Of a stretch of DNA of 64,000 bases, positions 23,340-34,567 are shown in pieces. Origin of the DNA: Cinnamomum chago. Its lineage: Eukaryota; Streptophyta; Magnoliopsida; Laurales; Lauraceae. The notes under the pieces were generated by a model. It made no database searches. It was not told where the DNA came from and saw only the letters and a list, made by a program, of their open reading frames with translations. The number at the start of each line of letters is the position of its first letter. Position 1 is the stretch's first letter. The position numbers were made by a program, and so were the translations under genes. The stretch is from contig CP142455.1 of assembly GCA_038049695.1 (NCBI GenBank), forward strand, positions 65,544,501 through 65,608,500. Reading direction: 5' to 3'.

Positions 23340-23593
23340 TAGGTAACGGTGCGATATCCTACGAGCATAGGATATCAAATTGTGCGATATCCTACAAGTC
23401 TAGGATATCGAACGGTGCGATATCCCACTGGCCTAGGATATCGAACCGTGGAATATCCTACATCGCAGGATAAGGGTAAAACTGTCCGAATTTGGACTTC
23501 CTTTCCTGTACGATCTGCTGGTGGGTAATTTCTACTTTTCCATCTTGTCTTGGGTAATGTGGGATTTTGAGACGTTCGTACGGTCATTTTCCC
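23340..23593 (-). repeat. MULE right terminal inverted repeat with palindrome array
   Basis: The outer end is the inverse of the left end. Internal to it (23346-23475) are four tandem units of about 32 bp, each containing GCGATATCC then AGGATATCG around a variable centre. They resemble transposase-binding subterminal repeats and could form cruciforms. Confidence 0.87.
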
Positions 23594-25720
23594 TATATAG
23601 TTATATATATGAGAAATGTTAATGTACAAGCTTCCTTTATGGTCTTACGGTACAAGCCACCTCATGAGGCCACTTACCAGTCCATCTGAGTGGACAATCT
23701 AAACCCACCACTCTTATTTACACAATCCCACCGAATTTTGATAGATGCAAATTGAGTGAACTGTTGGATGGAAGGTCAATTTTATTATTTTACTAGTGGA
23801 GCCCTGCACCTGCAATGCACGTGTAAGGAACATACTCTTTCAGTATGATAATCTAAAAAAATAAATTCATTGAAAAACTCAATATTAACTATCCCAATGG
23901 AGAATGACCAGTTTACATATAGTTCATTTTTTTGGCAAATTAAGTAATTTACAATCACTCATTGTTCTTATGAAATTTAGTAAAAGCTTCAATAGAAAAA
24001 AGTAATAACAAGATATATGGAAGAGGATACTAATTAAAAGAAGAAGAAGTTGAAAACCAACATTTTCTAGCCATACATGATTAGGCAAAAACTCACGGAT
24101 TTCAATATAGATCAATAGTCCGGCCTATTTCCCATTAAAATTTGTCTAAAACCTAGCGCCAAATACATACCAAATTCATGTTGAGAAGCACCGAATGACA
24201 CTAATACCAATACAAAGAAATTTGAATATCATGGAAAGAAAACAAGATTGATATTTCAAGATGAGAGCCAGAGCAACAACTTAAAAAGCTTTCTTGAGTT
24301 AAGATGACACCGCTACCAAATTTTGAACCATGTACATTTGTGGCACTTCTGTTAGCTTTTTATGTATCATAAACCAGTTCTGTTGCATTCTAATTTTGTA
24401 GTAAGTGAATCTTTGAAACAAATATTATAATTTGAAGCAAGAGAACCAATTACAAAGAGATCTTTAGCCATGCACTCTAAGGGTGGGCACAACTACTTCC
24501 TTCAAACTTCCTAAGAAAATTTAATGGAAAATCCATTATCCTAGCATTATAGTAATGTGGTTGCAATGTTGGACAGGAATCAAGTCCAAGAGTAATACTG
24601 GTTCGACCTAAGATGATGCCTTGGATGAAGCAAGCAAAATCATAAAGAAAGACAATTAGCACCCTCAAACACAGTTTAGCACGTAGAATGATAATGAAGA
24701 ATGCATGTTGCCAGAATTGCCTAAAACAAAAACAAAAAAACAAAAAAAAGGGCCCTAAAGCAATCACTTCAAATCAACATAAGAGGGTGGATCTAAAAAC
24801 ATGAGTTGGCATATCATACTGATGGGTTCCATTACATCATACTCATAAAAACTTGAAAGGAAAAATAAAATGCCTTATCATAATCCAAGAAGTAATAAGA
24901 CAAGCCATTAGTCACTTGCATTGGATGTTGGTTTGATATATAGCAATAAAATTCAAAAGAAAACCAACTTGCATGGAATGAAGAAATAAAAAAAAGGCTT
25001 ACATATCACAAAAAACTTTCATGACACCGAGATTATCCAGCTACTAAGAAAATGAAGCATCTAAATGACCTTAAGCCTCTCTACAGCATCTCCATATCTT
25101 TGGCTAGTGCACCCACACATCAATGAAATATCTTCCTCATTTCAACCCAATAATGTCACCCAAGTCCTCATCACTAAGCATGAAAACACCATGCTTTCTT
25201 AGTAAAGGGGATATATGTGTGTGTGTTATAGTATTTCTTTTTCTGATCTGACACAAGCATACTCTCAAAGCACATAAAATATTTTTCTATATTTTTTAGA
25301 GTGACTATTTGGTTAGATCTACTTGTGCATAGTGTTTTGTATCGATTGCGGATTTCGACTACACCCTAACATATTTGCTAGCATACATAGGAATTTATAG
25401 TGAAACAAGCTTTGCTGAAAGATTATTAAAGAAGTGAGGGGTGAGAAACAAGAGGTTATGGATGCAAAAGGGACCTTGACCATCGTGGGATTTGATTTTC
25501 AGGGTGATGGATGAGCATTCATCTCTCATTTTTCCTCAAATCAATTTCCATTAAAAGAGAGGTTATTTGATTGTCATTTTTTAATATTCATGTATGATTT
25601 TACATTTTAACCACTAATGAAAATCTGAAGCCCTATAACTCTTAGGAACTGCAGGAACGATTTTCTGTCATTCCTTAAAAAGTTTGATGCACGAAAATGT
25701 GTAACATGTTACAATTATTT

Positions 25721-25925
25721 TTTCTTTTTTCTTTTTTCTTTTCCAGAAAGAGGGGAACGCATTAAAAGATTAAAAAAAATTATAAATGGGCCAAACCTTC
25801 TGGCAAAACTACTAATGTCAAAGATGACATACAAGATAACCAATCCACCAAGCTGGCTAATACAATAGAAAAACAACCAAAAGAAAAAAGAAAAAAAAGG
25901 CCCAACTGGTCACTACCTCCCCTGA
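25721..25925 (-). mobile_element. Possible LINE 3' end remnant
   Basis: Read on the minus strand, the sequence has a TTGTATTAGCC segment, a stretch ending TTTTAATGCGTTCC, then an A-rich tail (the T-rich run at 25721-25745). That layout resembles plant L1 3' untranslated ends. No coding part is attached, and target duplications were not found. Confidence 0.3.
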
Positions 25926-26449
25926 ATGTTAGAATTCTATTTCATTTATAACATTGCTAGTCATTTTTTAATATTCAATTTTTCTTCATTTTTAATGACT
26001 TATAAAAATTTAAAGTAAACTTCACTATTTCGGTAACATAAAAAAAAGGCCCAACATTAAAAAGAGATTGTCACAAAGTTCACTTTGTCAAATGTTGTTG
26101 GAGCACTAAATGTTTAAAATGTCACAATTCTATTTCACATATTTCATTTCTAGCATTGCAAATTCAATGAAACAAAATACCAACCAACCAAAAGAGTACC
26201 CAACTCCTAGCTTTAAAAGAATCAACAACAAATCACAAGGATTCCAAACAATCTTTGGCATTCTCATCTCTTCTTCTGACAAGCAGATCGTATCTTTACA
26301 AGCATTGGGATCAAAGTTGAAATTTTCTACACATGAAAATCTCAAATAAAATTTCTGGTTTGAGTTCTTGCAGCGAATGAACAAATTCTTCAAACACAAC
26401 CCTTTTCATGATCGTTTGAGCTAAGCATTTCATCAAAATATAATAATAC

Positions 26450-27640
26450 TAAGTGGGGCCCACAGATGTGTAGTTCTTTTTTATCTTATCTATATAATAT
26501 AATATAATATACTAATACTAAGTGAGGCCCACAGATGTGTAGAGAAAAAGCATGACAAGTTCTTCTACCAGTGGGGCCCACAAATGTGTAGTTCTCTTTT
26601 ATTATATATAATATAATAATACTAAGTGGGGCCTACAAATGTGTAGATGTAGAGAAAAAGCATGACAAGTTCTTCTACTAAGTGGGGCCCATAGATGTGT
26701 AGATGTAGAGAAAAAGCTTGACAAGTTCTTCTACGAAGTGGGGCCCACAGATGTGTCGTTTCTTTTATTTTATACATATATATAATATAATAATACTAAG
26801 TGGGGCCCACAGATGTCTAGATGTAGAGAAAAAGCATGACAAGTTTTCTTTTATTGGGGCTCACATATGTGTAGTTCTCTTTTATTTTATATATAATATC
26901 ATAATACTAAGTGGGGCCCACTGATGTTTAGAGAAAACGCATGACACTTTTTTCTCTTTTACAATAAGGGTATAGATTTTATATGATTATTATTATAATA
27001 TAATAAGAATATATTATTATATTATATTATTTGGGGGGCCCATAAAGGTGTAGTGAAAAAGTATGCAACTTCTCTTCTCTTTTATAATAAGGGTATATAT
27101 TTTATATTATTATTATTATATTATATTATAATATTTGGGGGTGGGCTCCACAAAGGTGTAGAGAAAAAGTATGCAATTTTTGCTCTTTTATAATTGTAGA
27201 TAGATTATAATATTTGGGGGTGGGCCCCACAAAGGTGTAGTGAAAAAGTTTGTAATTTCTCATAATAATATATTATTATATTATATTATACTATTTGGGG
27301 GTGGGCCCCACAATGGTGTAGTGAAAAAGTTTACAATTTCTCAAAATAATATATTATTAGATTATATTATAATATTTGGGGGTGGGCCCCACAAAGGTGT
27401 AGTGAAAAAAGTTTGCAATTTCTCAAAATAACATATTATTATATTATATTATAATATTTGGGGTGGGCCCCACAATGGTGTAGTGAAAAATTTTGCAATA
27501 TCTCCTCTTTTATAATAAGGGTATAGAGATATAGATATTATATTATTATTATTATTATATTTTATTATAATATTTTGGGGTGGGCCACACAATGGTGTGG
27601 TGAAATAACTATGCAACATTCCCTCTTTTATAATAGTATA
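26450..27640. repeat. Minisatellite array in two families
   Basis: The first part (26450-26960) repeats a unit built on ACTAAGTGGGGCCCACAGAT, GTGTAG, and GAGAAAAAGCATGACAAGTT. The second part (26990-27640) repeats a related unit with TTTGGGGGTGGGCCCCACAA, then GGTGTAGTGAAAAAGT. AT-rich spacers of variable length separate the units. The shared core GGGGCCCAC...GTGTAG...GAAAAAG shows that both families derive from one ancestor. Confidence 0.9.
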
Positions 27641-27837
27641 TATATATATATATAAAGTCATTAAATTTGTGGACCACGGATGAATGGGCTAGAGGTATTA
27701 GATTGACTTCAAATTTAATATTTAGGTTGGCCCCACTTAGATGTTTCGATCCCCTTTGTTCCATGGTTTGTGGGGTCTCTAGTGGGCCTTAAAGATGGCT
27801 TGTACAGTAAGATTGTAAGGGAAGCTTGTACAAGAGC

Positions 27838-27840
<3 letters not shown>

Positions 27841-27888
<48 letters not shown>
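27841..27888. repeat. (TC)n microsatellite
   Basis: An uninterrupted TC dinucleotide tract of about 48 bases at the right edge of the inverted-end element; it has probably erased the terminal bases or the target duplication there. Confidence 0.95.
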
Positions 27889-27889
<1 letters not shown>

Positions 27890-27890
<1 letters not shown>

Positions 27891-28980
27891 ACTATAAATA
27901 TATATGAAATTCTAAAATCGTTCACTTTAAAAACAGCTATTGGAGTGGGCTAGGCCTTGCCGGCCGTGTTCGGCGTGCCTTTTTAATTTTTTTTCGACTC
28001 ATTTTTGCCTTTTCGATATTAAATTAAAAATTAAAAGACAAACATGGCCTGTTGCTGAAGGTGGTTAGGTCTGGAGATCTCATATATCTTACTGTGCTCG
28101 AGAAGGTGTCCGAATTCTGGGGCAAATGAAGTTTCTTACATCAGATAGTTTCCCAGGCAATGAAAGAAGCAAATATTGCCTAGTTCCCAAGGTATCAATT
28201 TGTTTAATAACTTACCTACTTCATACTTGAATGATATAGTTAGTGTCCTATTTGTTTGAGTTTACAAGGAAGGTTCAGGCTAGGGATGGCATTAGGTCAG
28301 GTTGAACTTGTATATGCCAGACATGAACACAGCCCGTTTATCATCGGGGTTGGAGTGTTGGACAACCCAATTTGGCTCAAGTTGGTGAATCATAGTGCAA
28401 TGAGTCTTTTTGGCAAGTCAAACATCAAGTATCAACTCAACAAGAAAGTCAACCTACTAATAATTGGGTGAAAATGTCAACCGGAACCCGACCCAGGTCA
28501 ACTTGAAACCTGAATTACTGGGTTGTATTTGGATTGGGCTGGAAGTTCAGGAATCACCACCCACAGTCTGGCCCAATTGACCAGTGACATACTTTTCTCA
28601 CTTATTATTGAGTCTGGAAATGCCCTCTGCTGTGGTGTCCCATGTCCACTAGGTGTATGGAATTAATTCACAAAGGATAAGGAGGATAATTTGGTCTTTG
28701 TCATTCATTATTGGTGAAACGGATCATATCAGACTGATTTCATAATCCTACCTCTTGATTTTTAATGCCTGAAAATTCAGTGGCCTTTAAGTGCAACTTT
28801 AAAACAGTAGACGATGGTTAGATACTACCAAATCAGGATTCATTTCTAATTCACAGTGAAGAAAGTAACAACCGTTGGGCAAGCCAGGCGGGCCGACCAT
28901 TATAGTTAGGTCGGCCCATGGCGTGCCCTGTCGAAACGGGCCAACTATGCTAGATCCCTCAGCCCAGCATGGCCCATGGT
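27890..28980. other. Intergenic DNA, nothing recognised
   Basis: No gene or repeat terminus was supported. GC-rich patches near 27960 and 28880-28978 look like old degenerate repeats. The short open frames lack domain or splice context. Confidence 0.45.
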
Positions 28981-31150
28981 GCAACGCCCCAATCCCGAAT
29001 ACCGAGAAAACTGTCAAGGTACCCGAAGTTGGAGCCTACTTCCCGGAAAATTCGAGAACTTCCAAGATCGTGGGTCCGCAATGAGGTCAAATTTAAAACT
29101 TTTGACCAACATATAATCAATGGTTAAAATTGCGGAAGCGTAAATAGTAAAGCGAAAGCATTTGGTATTATAAAAGATGTATCAAATGTGGCAGGGCTGA
29201 AGTCCAGCCTAAATCTCAAAGTATAATTATGAACATGTTTACAAACATATCAGACTAACTCCCTACTCACCACAAAAGACACTCAAACCCAAAAAAAGAT
29301 AACACTCAAGCCCCTGGTACAGGCGCTCCATCCTCCAGCTCGACCCCCTGATCGGCTGGTCCCTATCCATAGTCTCCGGTTATGGGAGCCTCGATAAACG
29401 CGTCGTCCTCATAATCGGGTCAACACCTAAGCACCAAGAATGGGTCAAATCCAAGGATCTAGCAAGTTACATTATACAAATAACATAGGATGTATATATC
29501 AAAAGAGTAGAGACAGTAATAAGATCATTAAGAATATCCAAGGTACAAATACTAGGCAATTAGGAATCAGAAAATTAAGATAAGTCAATCTATCTATTTG
29601 ATTTGGCACATTCACACACGCTGGATACCACGGGATATTATGCCGCGACCTTCCCATACTGAACTCAGTTGCAGTGGGGAAATCTCACCAGTGCTGGGGA
29701 TAACTAACCCCGCAAATCACTCATCAATCTCAAACACTCATCACTCAAGAGACCGGACCCAGTATCACACCGTCCGTCTAAAACACAGCTCATCATGATA
29801 GCACACTCAACACTCATAAATAGCTCCTATTAGTGATGATCAGTCAACAGGCTGAGCTTAAAACAACTGAGTGAATGTTCGTGCCGACTCAGGAAACCAA
29901 TGTACAGGTCTGTGTCTGTCTAGGCTTGCCTTGTGCGAGCAAAGTTCTAACAAGTCCTTAAGAGGTCAAGTACCAATCATTGGGTCCATACTAAGGCCCA
30001 CCAAGCATAGCCTTAGTCTAAATAGATCAGGAGAGATCACCAATCTCAATCCAACATCAAACAATCCATACTCATCCAAAATGAGTTACAACTCTAATCA
30101 CAACAACCTCTCCATCCTAGGGTTCACACATATAACTTAGGCCGTATGAAGGCCCGCCTAGACACAGACACAGATCAAATTCCTCCAAACTATATCACCA
30201 GGTCACCTATAGGAAGTCCTAGGTTCAAGTCCTTCATTTTTCATTTAATTAACATGTTTATAACAAGAACAAGGATATGAGAGAAGTACAATGTATAATA
30301 ATCTCCAAGCAATAGAATCAAATGGAATAAAGCAAGGGTCCAACCTAGGTAATGGTCCACTCTCAGGTTCAGGGCCTCATCAGATAATTGGATCGCTAAC
30401 TGCAGTCTCAGATGCCAAAAATGTTATATTTGGTGCTCCTGAAGTTACGGGTATCTTTGACTATGTATAAGGGTCGAATCACTGACAATTCCAATCCCTA
30501 AACCCTACTTGGTGGTCCCCACGAGTCAAGGTCAAGCCACACCATTGACTCGTGCTTGGCACATTAATGGAAGTTCATTTGGATGGTCAATGGGCCCCAC
30601 AATCGATCAATCATAAAACAAAGGCTAAACTCATAACTTAGTATTCACAGTGTGGCAGGTCGACCTGGCAAAGGTCGGGTCGATCTGCTCCACAGGAATC
30701 AAGGTTGGGACTTGGTTTGGATTCTGGAATTTCCAGTGTACCCGATCAACCAGGTGGCCAGCCGGACGACCTGGTACACAAGTCTACCTAAATCAACAGA
30801 TTCCAGGCCAATTCTCAACTTCTGCGGTTTTCAGTGTGTCCGATCGACTGGGATAGGGTCCAGTCAACTGCGCACACTGAACTCTGGGTCTGAGGGAAAA
30901 TCCAAGTCATACACAAACTATTCTAATTGGGTTTATTAAAAACTAAATGGCTTATTCTAATTCTAAAGTCTAATGTAATTCCCAAAAGTATAAATTTTAA
31001 GGGTCCAAACTCCATTTAGGTTCATTAAAGACTAAGGGGTCTTTTTAAAGTTTATAAAACAACTAGGACTTTATATTAGATTCTAAAGGATTTTACCCAA
31101 AAAATCCCTTAAGACTTGTTAATAGCTAAAAGCACCATCAACATCTTAAA
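28981..31150 (-). mobile_element. Truncated gypsy-like LTR
   Basis: On the minus strand the sequence ends GGGATTGGGGCGTTGCA at 28981, a typical CA terminus. It has features of long plant Ty3/gypsy LTRs, such as the TTTACTATTTACGCTTCCGC stretch before the end and the GTCGATCGGAC/GTCGACC-type motifs at 30650-30850. The beginning of the LTR is not found near 31150, so the 5' part is missing. No internal polyprotein is attached on either side. It resembles, but is not, the LTR at 34568. Confidence 0.45.
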
Positions 31151-31169
31151 AAGACCACCGTAGTCTCAA

Positions 31170-31460
31170 AGGCTCTGTTTGGTATTTTTTTTTAATTTTT
31201 TCTCTCAGCAGGGATATCCCTGCTCCTTTGCCTTAAATAAACCCCAAAACCCTTTTCCCCTTTCCCCTATTCGACATCTTCACTCTCCCTCCATCTTTCT
31301 CCCTTTCTCTCCCAATCGGTTGGCACCGGCAATAGGGTTCTGTAGTTCTTCCTCTCCTCTCCACGTGACGCATTTTTCACTCTTGAGTGATCCTCTTCAT
31401 CAACTGTCTCCTTTTCAGGTATCTCTCTTTCAGTAATTTTGTTCTTCAAGTTTTAAACTA
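31170..31460 (+). promoter_or_regulatory. Promoter and leader-like segment with 18-bp palindrome
   Basis: A perfect 18-bp palindrome, AGCAGGGATATCCCTGCT (31207-31224), lies a few bases upstream of a TATA-like TTAAATAA (31233-31240). A strongly pyrimidine-rich leader follows (31250-31320), ending near a splice-like CTTTTCAGGT. This is the arrangement of a plant core promoter and 5' UTR, but no start codon with a convincing frame follows. The link to the ULP1 fragment at 32640 is only inferred from position. Confidence 0.35.
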
Positions 31461-32550
31461 CTGCTTGTACAAGTTTTGGACCATGACTCTAAACCTATTA
31501 TCCAGAGTTTGAGAAACCCTATTTTTAGTATCATAAAAGAAGTTATACTCCAAACTTCCATCTAATCATATACCGATCTCTTACCTGATTAACTAGCATT
31601 ACATCTCTGCAAACAAAAATACAAAAGGCACATCATTTTGATATAATTGATCATGATATTGCATACTGGGTCTAACCAAAAGACCCATTTAAAGATATAA
31701 TATTGACTTTCTGGAGAAGTTGCATTGAGGAATAACATTGAGGTCATTTCTTTATTCTACAACTCTGTGGGTGCCTTCCTCTTACATCTTTTTGACTTTT
31801 CAAGTGTCTGTGTTGGTACTCCAGTAAAATAGTGTGGGACAAAGAATTTTGCAATGACAGTCCTTGTATACTGCCAGGCAGTGGTATTTGATGGATCTAC
31901 TATTGTTATGGGTTTCATTTGATACCTGTGATTGATCAGAATAAATGGCCCAGACTTGACCGGTGCCAGCCCATAATTGCATCCAAGTTGCCCGACTCAA
32001 CCCCATGCTGTCCAGAATTTAGTATCATAGTCCGGACCCATGTGTAAAAGGCTCAGACTAGCTGGGAAGCCCAACTAGTCTCTTGAGTAGTGGCCAACCT
32101 AGGGTCCCACCAATTTGATAGACACACTTGGGCGACCCAAAGGCTTCTTCAAAGTTTCTGACGTGAACTATTTGGGGAGTTTCTGAATGGGAAAAAGAGA
32201 GAAAATGAAGAAGGGTCATGTTTGTAGGGAGGGTTTTATAGGGTTGGGGGTTGTTGGTTGTATTTATACCTATGTGATTGAGTCCTTTTCGATAAAAACG
32301 TTCTGGATTTGGGTGGGAAAATAAGCTAAATGTCCATTGATTCTAAGATAGAGTAGCAATTCGATATTTAAGTGAGTAATTCGATATTTAAGTGCATGTC
32401 TCTGATATTGAATCTGATTGTTGGAATGGGTTCTTACTGAAACTTATCTGTTTTATTCTTGTTAGGCTTTTTTTTATTTCTTTGTTGTGTTGATCACTTG
32501 ATCTTCCTTTCAAAAGTATCTACTTTGCAAGAATAATTTAAGAAGAGAGA
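31461..32550. other. Gap before the ULP1 fragment; nothing recognised
   Basis: Mostly AT-rich sequence. A 68-codon minus-strand frame (31800-32006) shows no domain. Earlier exons of the ULP1-like fragment could lie here, but none could be supported by eye. Confidence 0.4.
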
Positions 32551-32639
32551 AAAAGATGATGTTACTCTGTTCAATTGATATTTACATTCACAAAATTTAC
32601 ATTCTCGGATATAGAAATTCGAAAATAATTCAAGAACAA

Positions 32640-33142
32640 GAATGGTTTTGGACAATTTACTTTTGGCTCAACTTTTTGCTGCATCACATTAATCACTTCA
32701 ATTTGCTGGTCGGTTACCCATATGAGGCAGTGTGGGAATTTTACAATAGCTCAACAAGTGATCATTATTCTCTAACTACTTGCAAAGAATTTGTAAGTAT
32801 GCATTGTACTATTTTTATATAAATTATTTTCTAACTACTTGCAAACTAACATACTACTTTGATACTCCTCAGGTTGGTTGGCTAACCTCAAAATTTACGG
32901 TTTATGGTTGGAATGATCCTTTCGTCTGGACCTTCATAGAAAAGATGGACACCCCCCACCAAGACAATGGGAACGACTGTGGGGTCTTCGCATGTGCTTT
33001 CGCCGAACACTGCATTCTCAGAAAACCACTCAAGTTCACACAAGCTGACATTCCATTTTATCGGAGTAAAATAGTTTTGGAGATATTCAAAAGGACCCGG
33101 GTGCTAAACTCCTATAAGTTGGATTTAAGTGCTTTAGATTAA
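32640..33142 (+). pseudogene. ULP1-like (C48) peptidase C-terminal fragment
   Basis: Two exons (about 32640-32792 and 32873-33142) join in phase across a GT-AG intron and end at a TAA. The first holds the His region (HINHFNLLVGYP) and the position of the catalytic Asp, which reads Asn here (WEFYNSS). The second holds the Gln region (TPHQDNG) and the nucleophile region NDCGVFACAFAEHCILRKPL. It is related in plan to the protease in the MULE at 14488-23593 but clearly diverged. The N-terminal part of the protein is not visible, so it is a fragment or an incomplete gene. The two exons themselves are free of stops. Confidence 0.75.
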
Positions 33143-34562
33143 GAAACTAACCTTGATTTGACCAGTTTTTTTGTATGGTCAGTTTGCGTGTATATTCAGT
33201 TGACACAATATGACATGCTTTTGTATTATTTTGTTAGAATATGCGTCAAATTGGCAGGGAACTTGCTGTTAAATGTTGATGTGAATGTGCATGTCTACCT
33301 TTGATGGATGAATGTGTGATTATCAAGGAACTTGATGATTGATGTGAATGTGAAGGTGCATTTCTACCTTTGATACATGTTTTACTTTATATTTACATGG
33401 GCTATAGAGCTGCATTTCTCTTATGGACTAGACAAGGATATCCACGTATGGATTGTCTTGTGGGCGGCATTGGTTTCTTCATTACTCTCTGGAATTTCCA
33501 TTGCTCATTGTCATTGCTCGTCTTTCTCATCTCTCACTGCAAAAGTCCCTGCTTCTCTCCTGCTTCCTTCACTCCTTTTCATCTATTTTATCTTTTTCTT
33601 ATTCTTTTTTTCCAACACAAGTAGATCCGCAACAAGAATCCCGCGTTGTTCCACGACCATGAAACCCTTCTTACTACTCTCCCTCTCTCGTCGATCCACC
33701 GCCGAAGCTCGAACCATTGATCGCCGGAGCCGTCTCCTCTCTCAGCCCTAGGTGCTTCTTTTTCTTCTTCTTCCCTCCTTTTTCTCTTCTTCTCCTTCCT
33801 CCACCTCCTCTGCCCTCTTCTTGTCTTCTCTGTTTTCTTACCTGTGTCATTTTCCCCCTCATATAGAGTATATGTGACTACTGCTTATAGATTGAATATT
33901 ATGAATCATCTTTAGGTCGTAAAGTGTTGGGTTTTGCATTTTTTTTTTCATTTTCTAGTGCTTTGTTTTGTTATTAGCTATTGTCTGTTTACATTTGTTT
34001 AGGGTTTAATTAGGTTTTTTTAATTGAAAATTGAGTTTGTGATGTAATAAAATCATATGAACTTTTTTAACTCCTGCTCCAGTTTTGGACTTCTTGCTAG
34101 CCAACCAGAATGTAAGTAATTATCAACAAATTGGCTGGGCGAAGGTAGTATGATCTGTTTGTAGATTTCATAGTCCATAATAAGTTCATATTTGAAAATT
34201 TCACCCTTATTTTTCATTTGAATATATCTTTTTAGGCAAAGAAAATGTTGAAGAATACGAGGGTTAATGCAAGACATAAGGGCAAAGAGTTTAAAATTAT
34301 AGGACTCAGTCACAAGCCCTGCAATCAGCAGTTGTATGTACACATTTATTATGCTATTAATGTCATTACAATTTTTATGTTTTAAGTGTCTTGTGAACAG
34401 ATTTACTTGCTTGACTATTAAAACAACCTTTTTTTTTTGTGTGTGTCTATGAGTGGGAGCTTTTTCGAAGCTTTGAACTCTTCTTACTTCTACAAAAATA
34501 TGAGGGTTTTCCTTTTCTCTTAACACAAATGATATCAACATCTTGTTCAAGTTTCAACCTGT
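33143..34562. other. Non-coding DNA with a 5'-leader-like segment
   Basis: Between 33560 and 33860 there is a pyrimidine-rich stretch, then a GC-richer stretch (33630-33750) with an ATG frame that ends at a TAG overlapping a possible donor (CCCTAG/GTGCTT). It looks like the first, perhaps untranslated, exon and first intron of a gene, but no downstream exon was securely identified. The 34053-34550 minus-strand frame (165 codons) has no recognisable domain and is not called. Confidence 0.35.
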
Positions 34563-34567
34563 TGATT

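Larger units (their letters stand above)
14488..23593. mobile_element. 9.1-kb Mutator-like element carrying PMD-ULP1 and MuDR transposase genes
   Basis: Both ends start with the identical 17 bases GGGAAAATGACCGTACG in inverted orientation. They are flanked by a perfect 9-bp target duplication, TATATAGTT (14479-14487 and 23594-23602), the length expected for MULEs. Similarity between the ends continues for about 200 bp and includes arrays of GATATC-centred palindromes. Inside are two convergent genes: a plant-mobile-domain/ULP1 protease gene on the plus strand and a MuDR-type transposase on the minus strand. Family knowledge: MULEs that carry ULP1-like peptidase genes are known in plants (Kaonashi-type), and plant mobile domains are also found in transposons. 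Both genes here have inactivating changes, so this copy is probably not autonomous, although its ends look complete. Confidence 0.93.
23611..27845. mobile_element. Second element with about 60-bp inverted ends (non-autonomous)
   Basis: The left end contains TGTACAAGCTTCC, then TCTTAC, then GTACAAGCCA (23623-23660). The right end carries the same order in inverted orientation (27793-27836). The outermost bases read GAGA at both ends, but the right edge has become a (TC)n tract, so a target duplication cannot be verified. No transposase was recognised inside, and the right third is a minisatellite. It may be a defective MULE or other TIR element; class is uncertain. It lies immediately beside the 9.1-kb MULE. 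Confidence 0.55.

Noticed and set aside
34053-34550. 165-codon minus-strand open frame
   Set aside because: No recognisable family, AT-driven composition, no splice or neighbour support.
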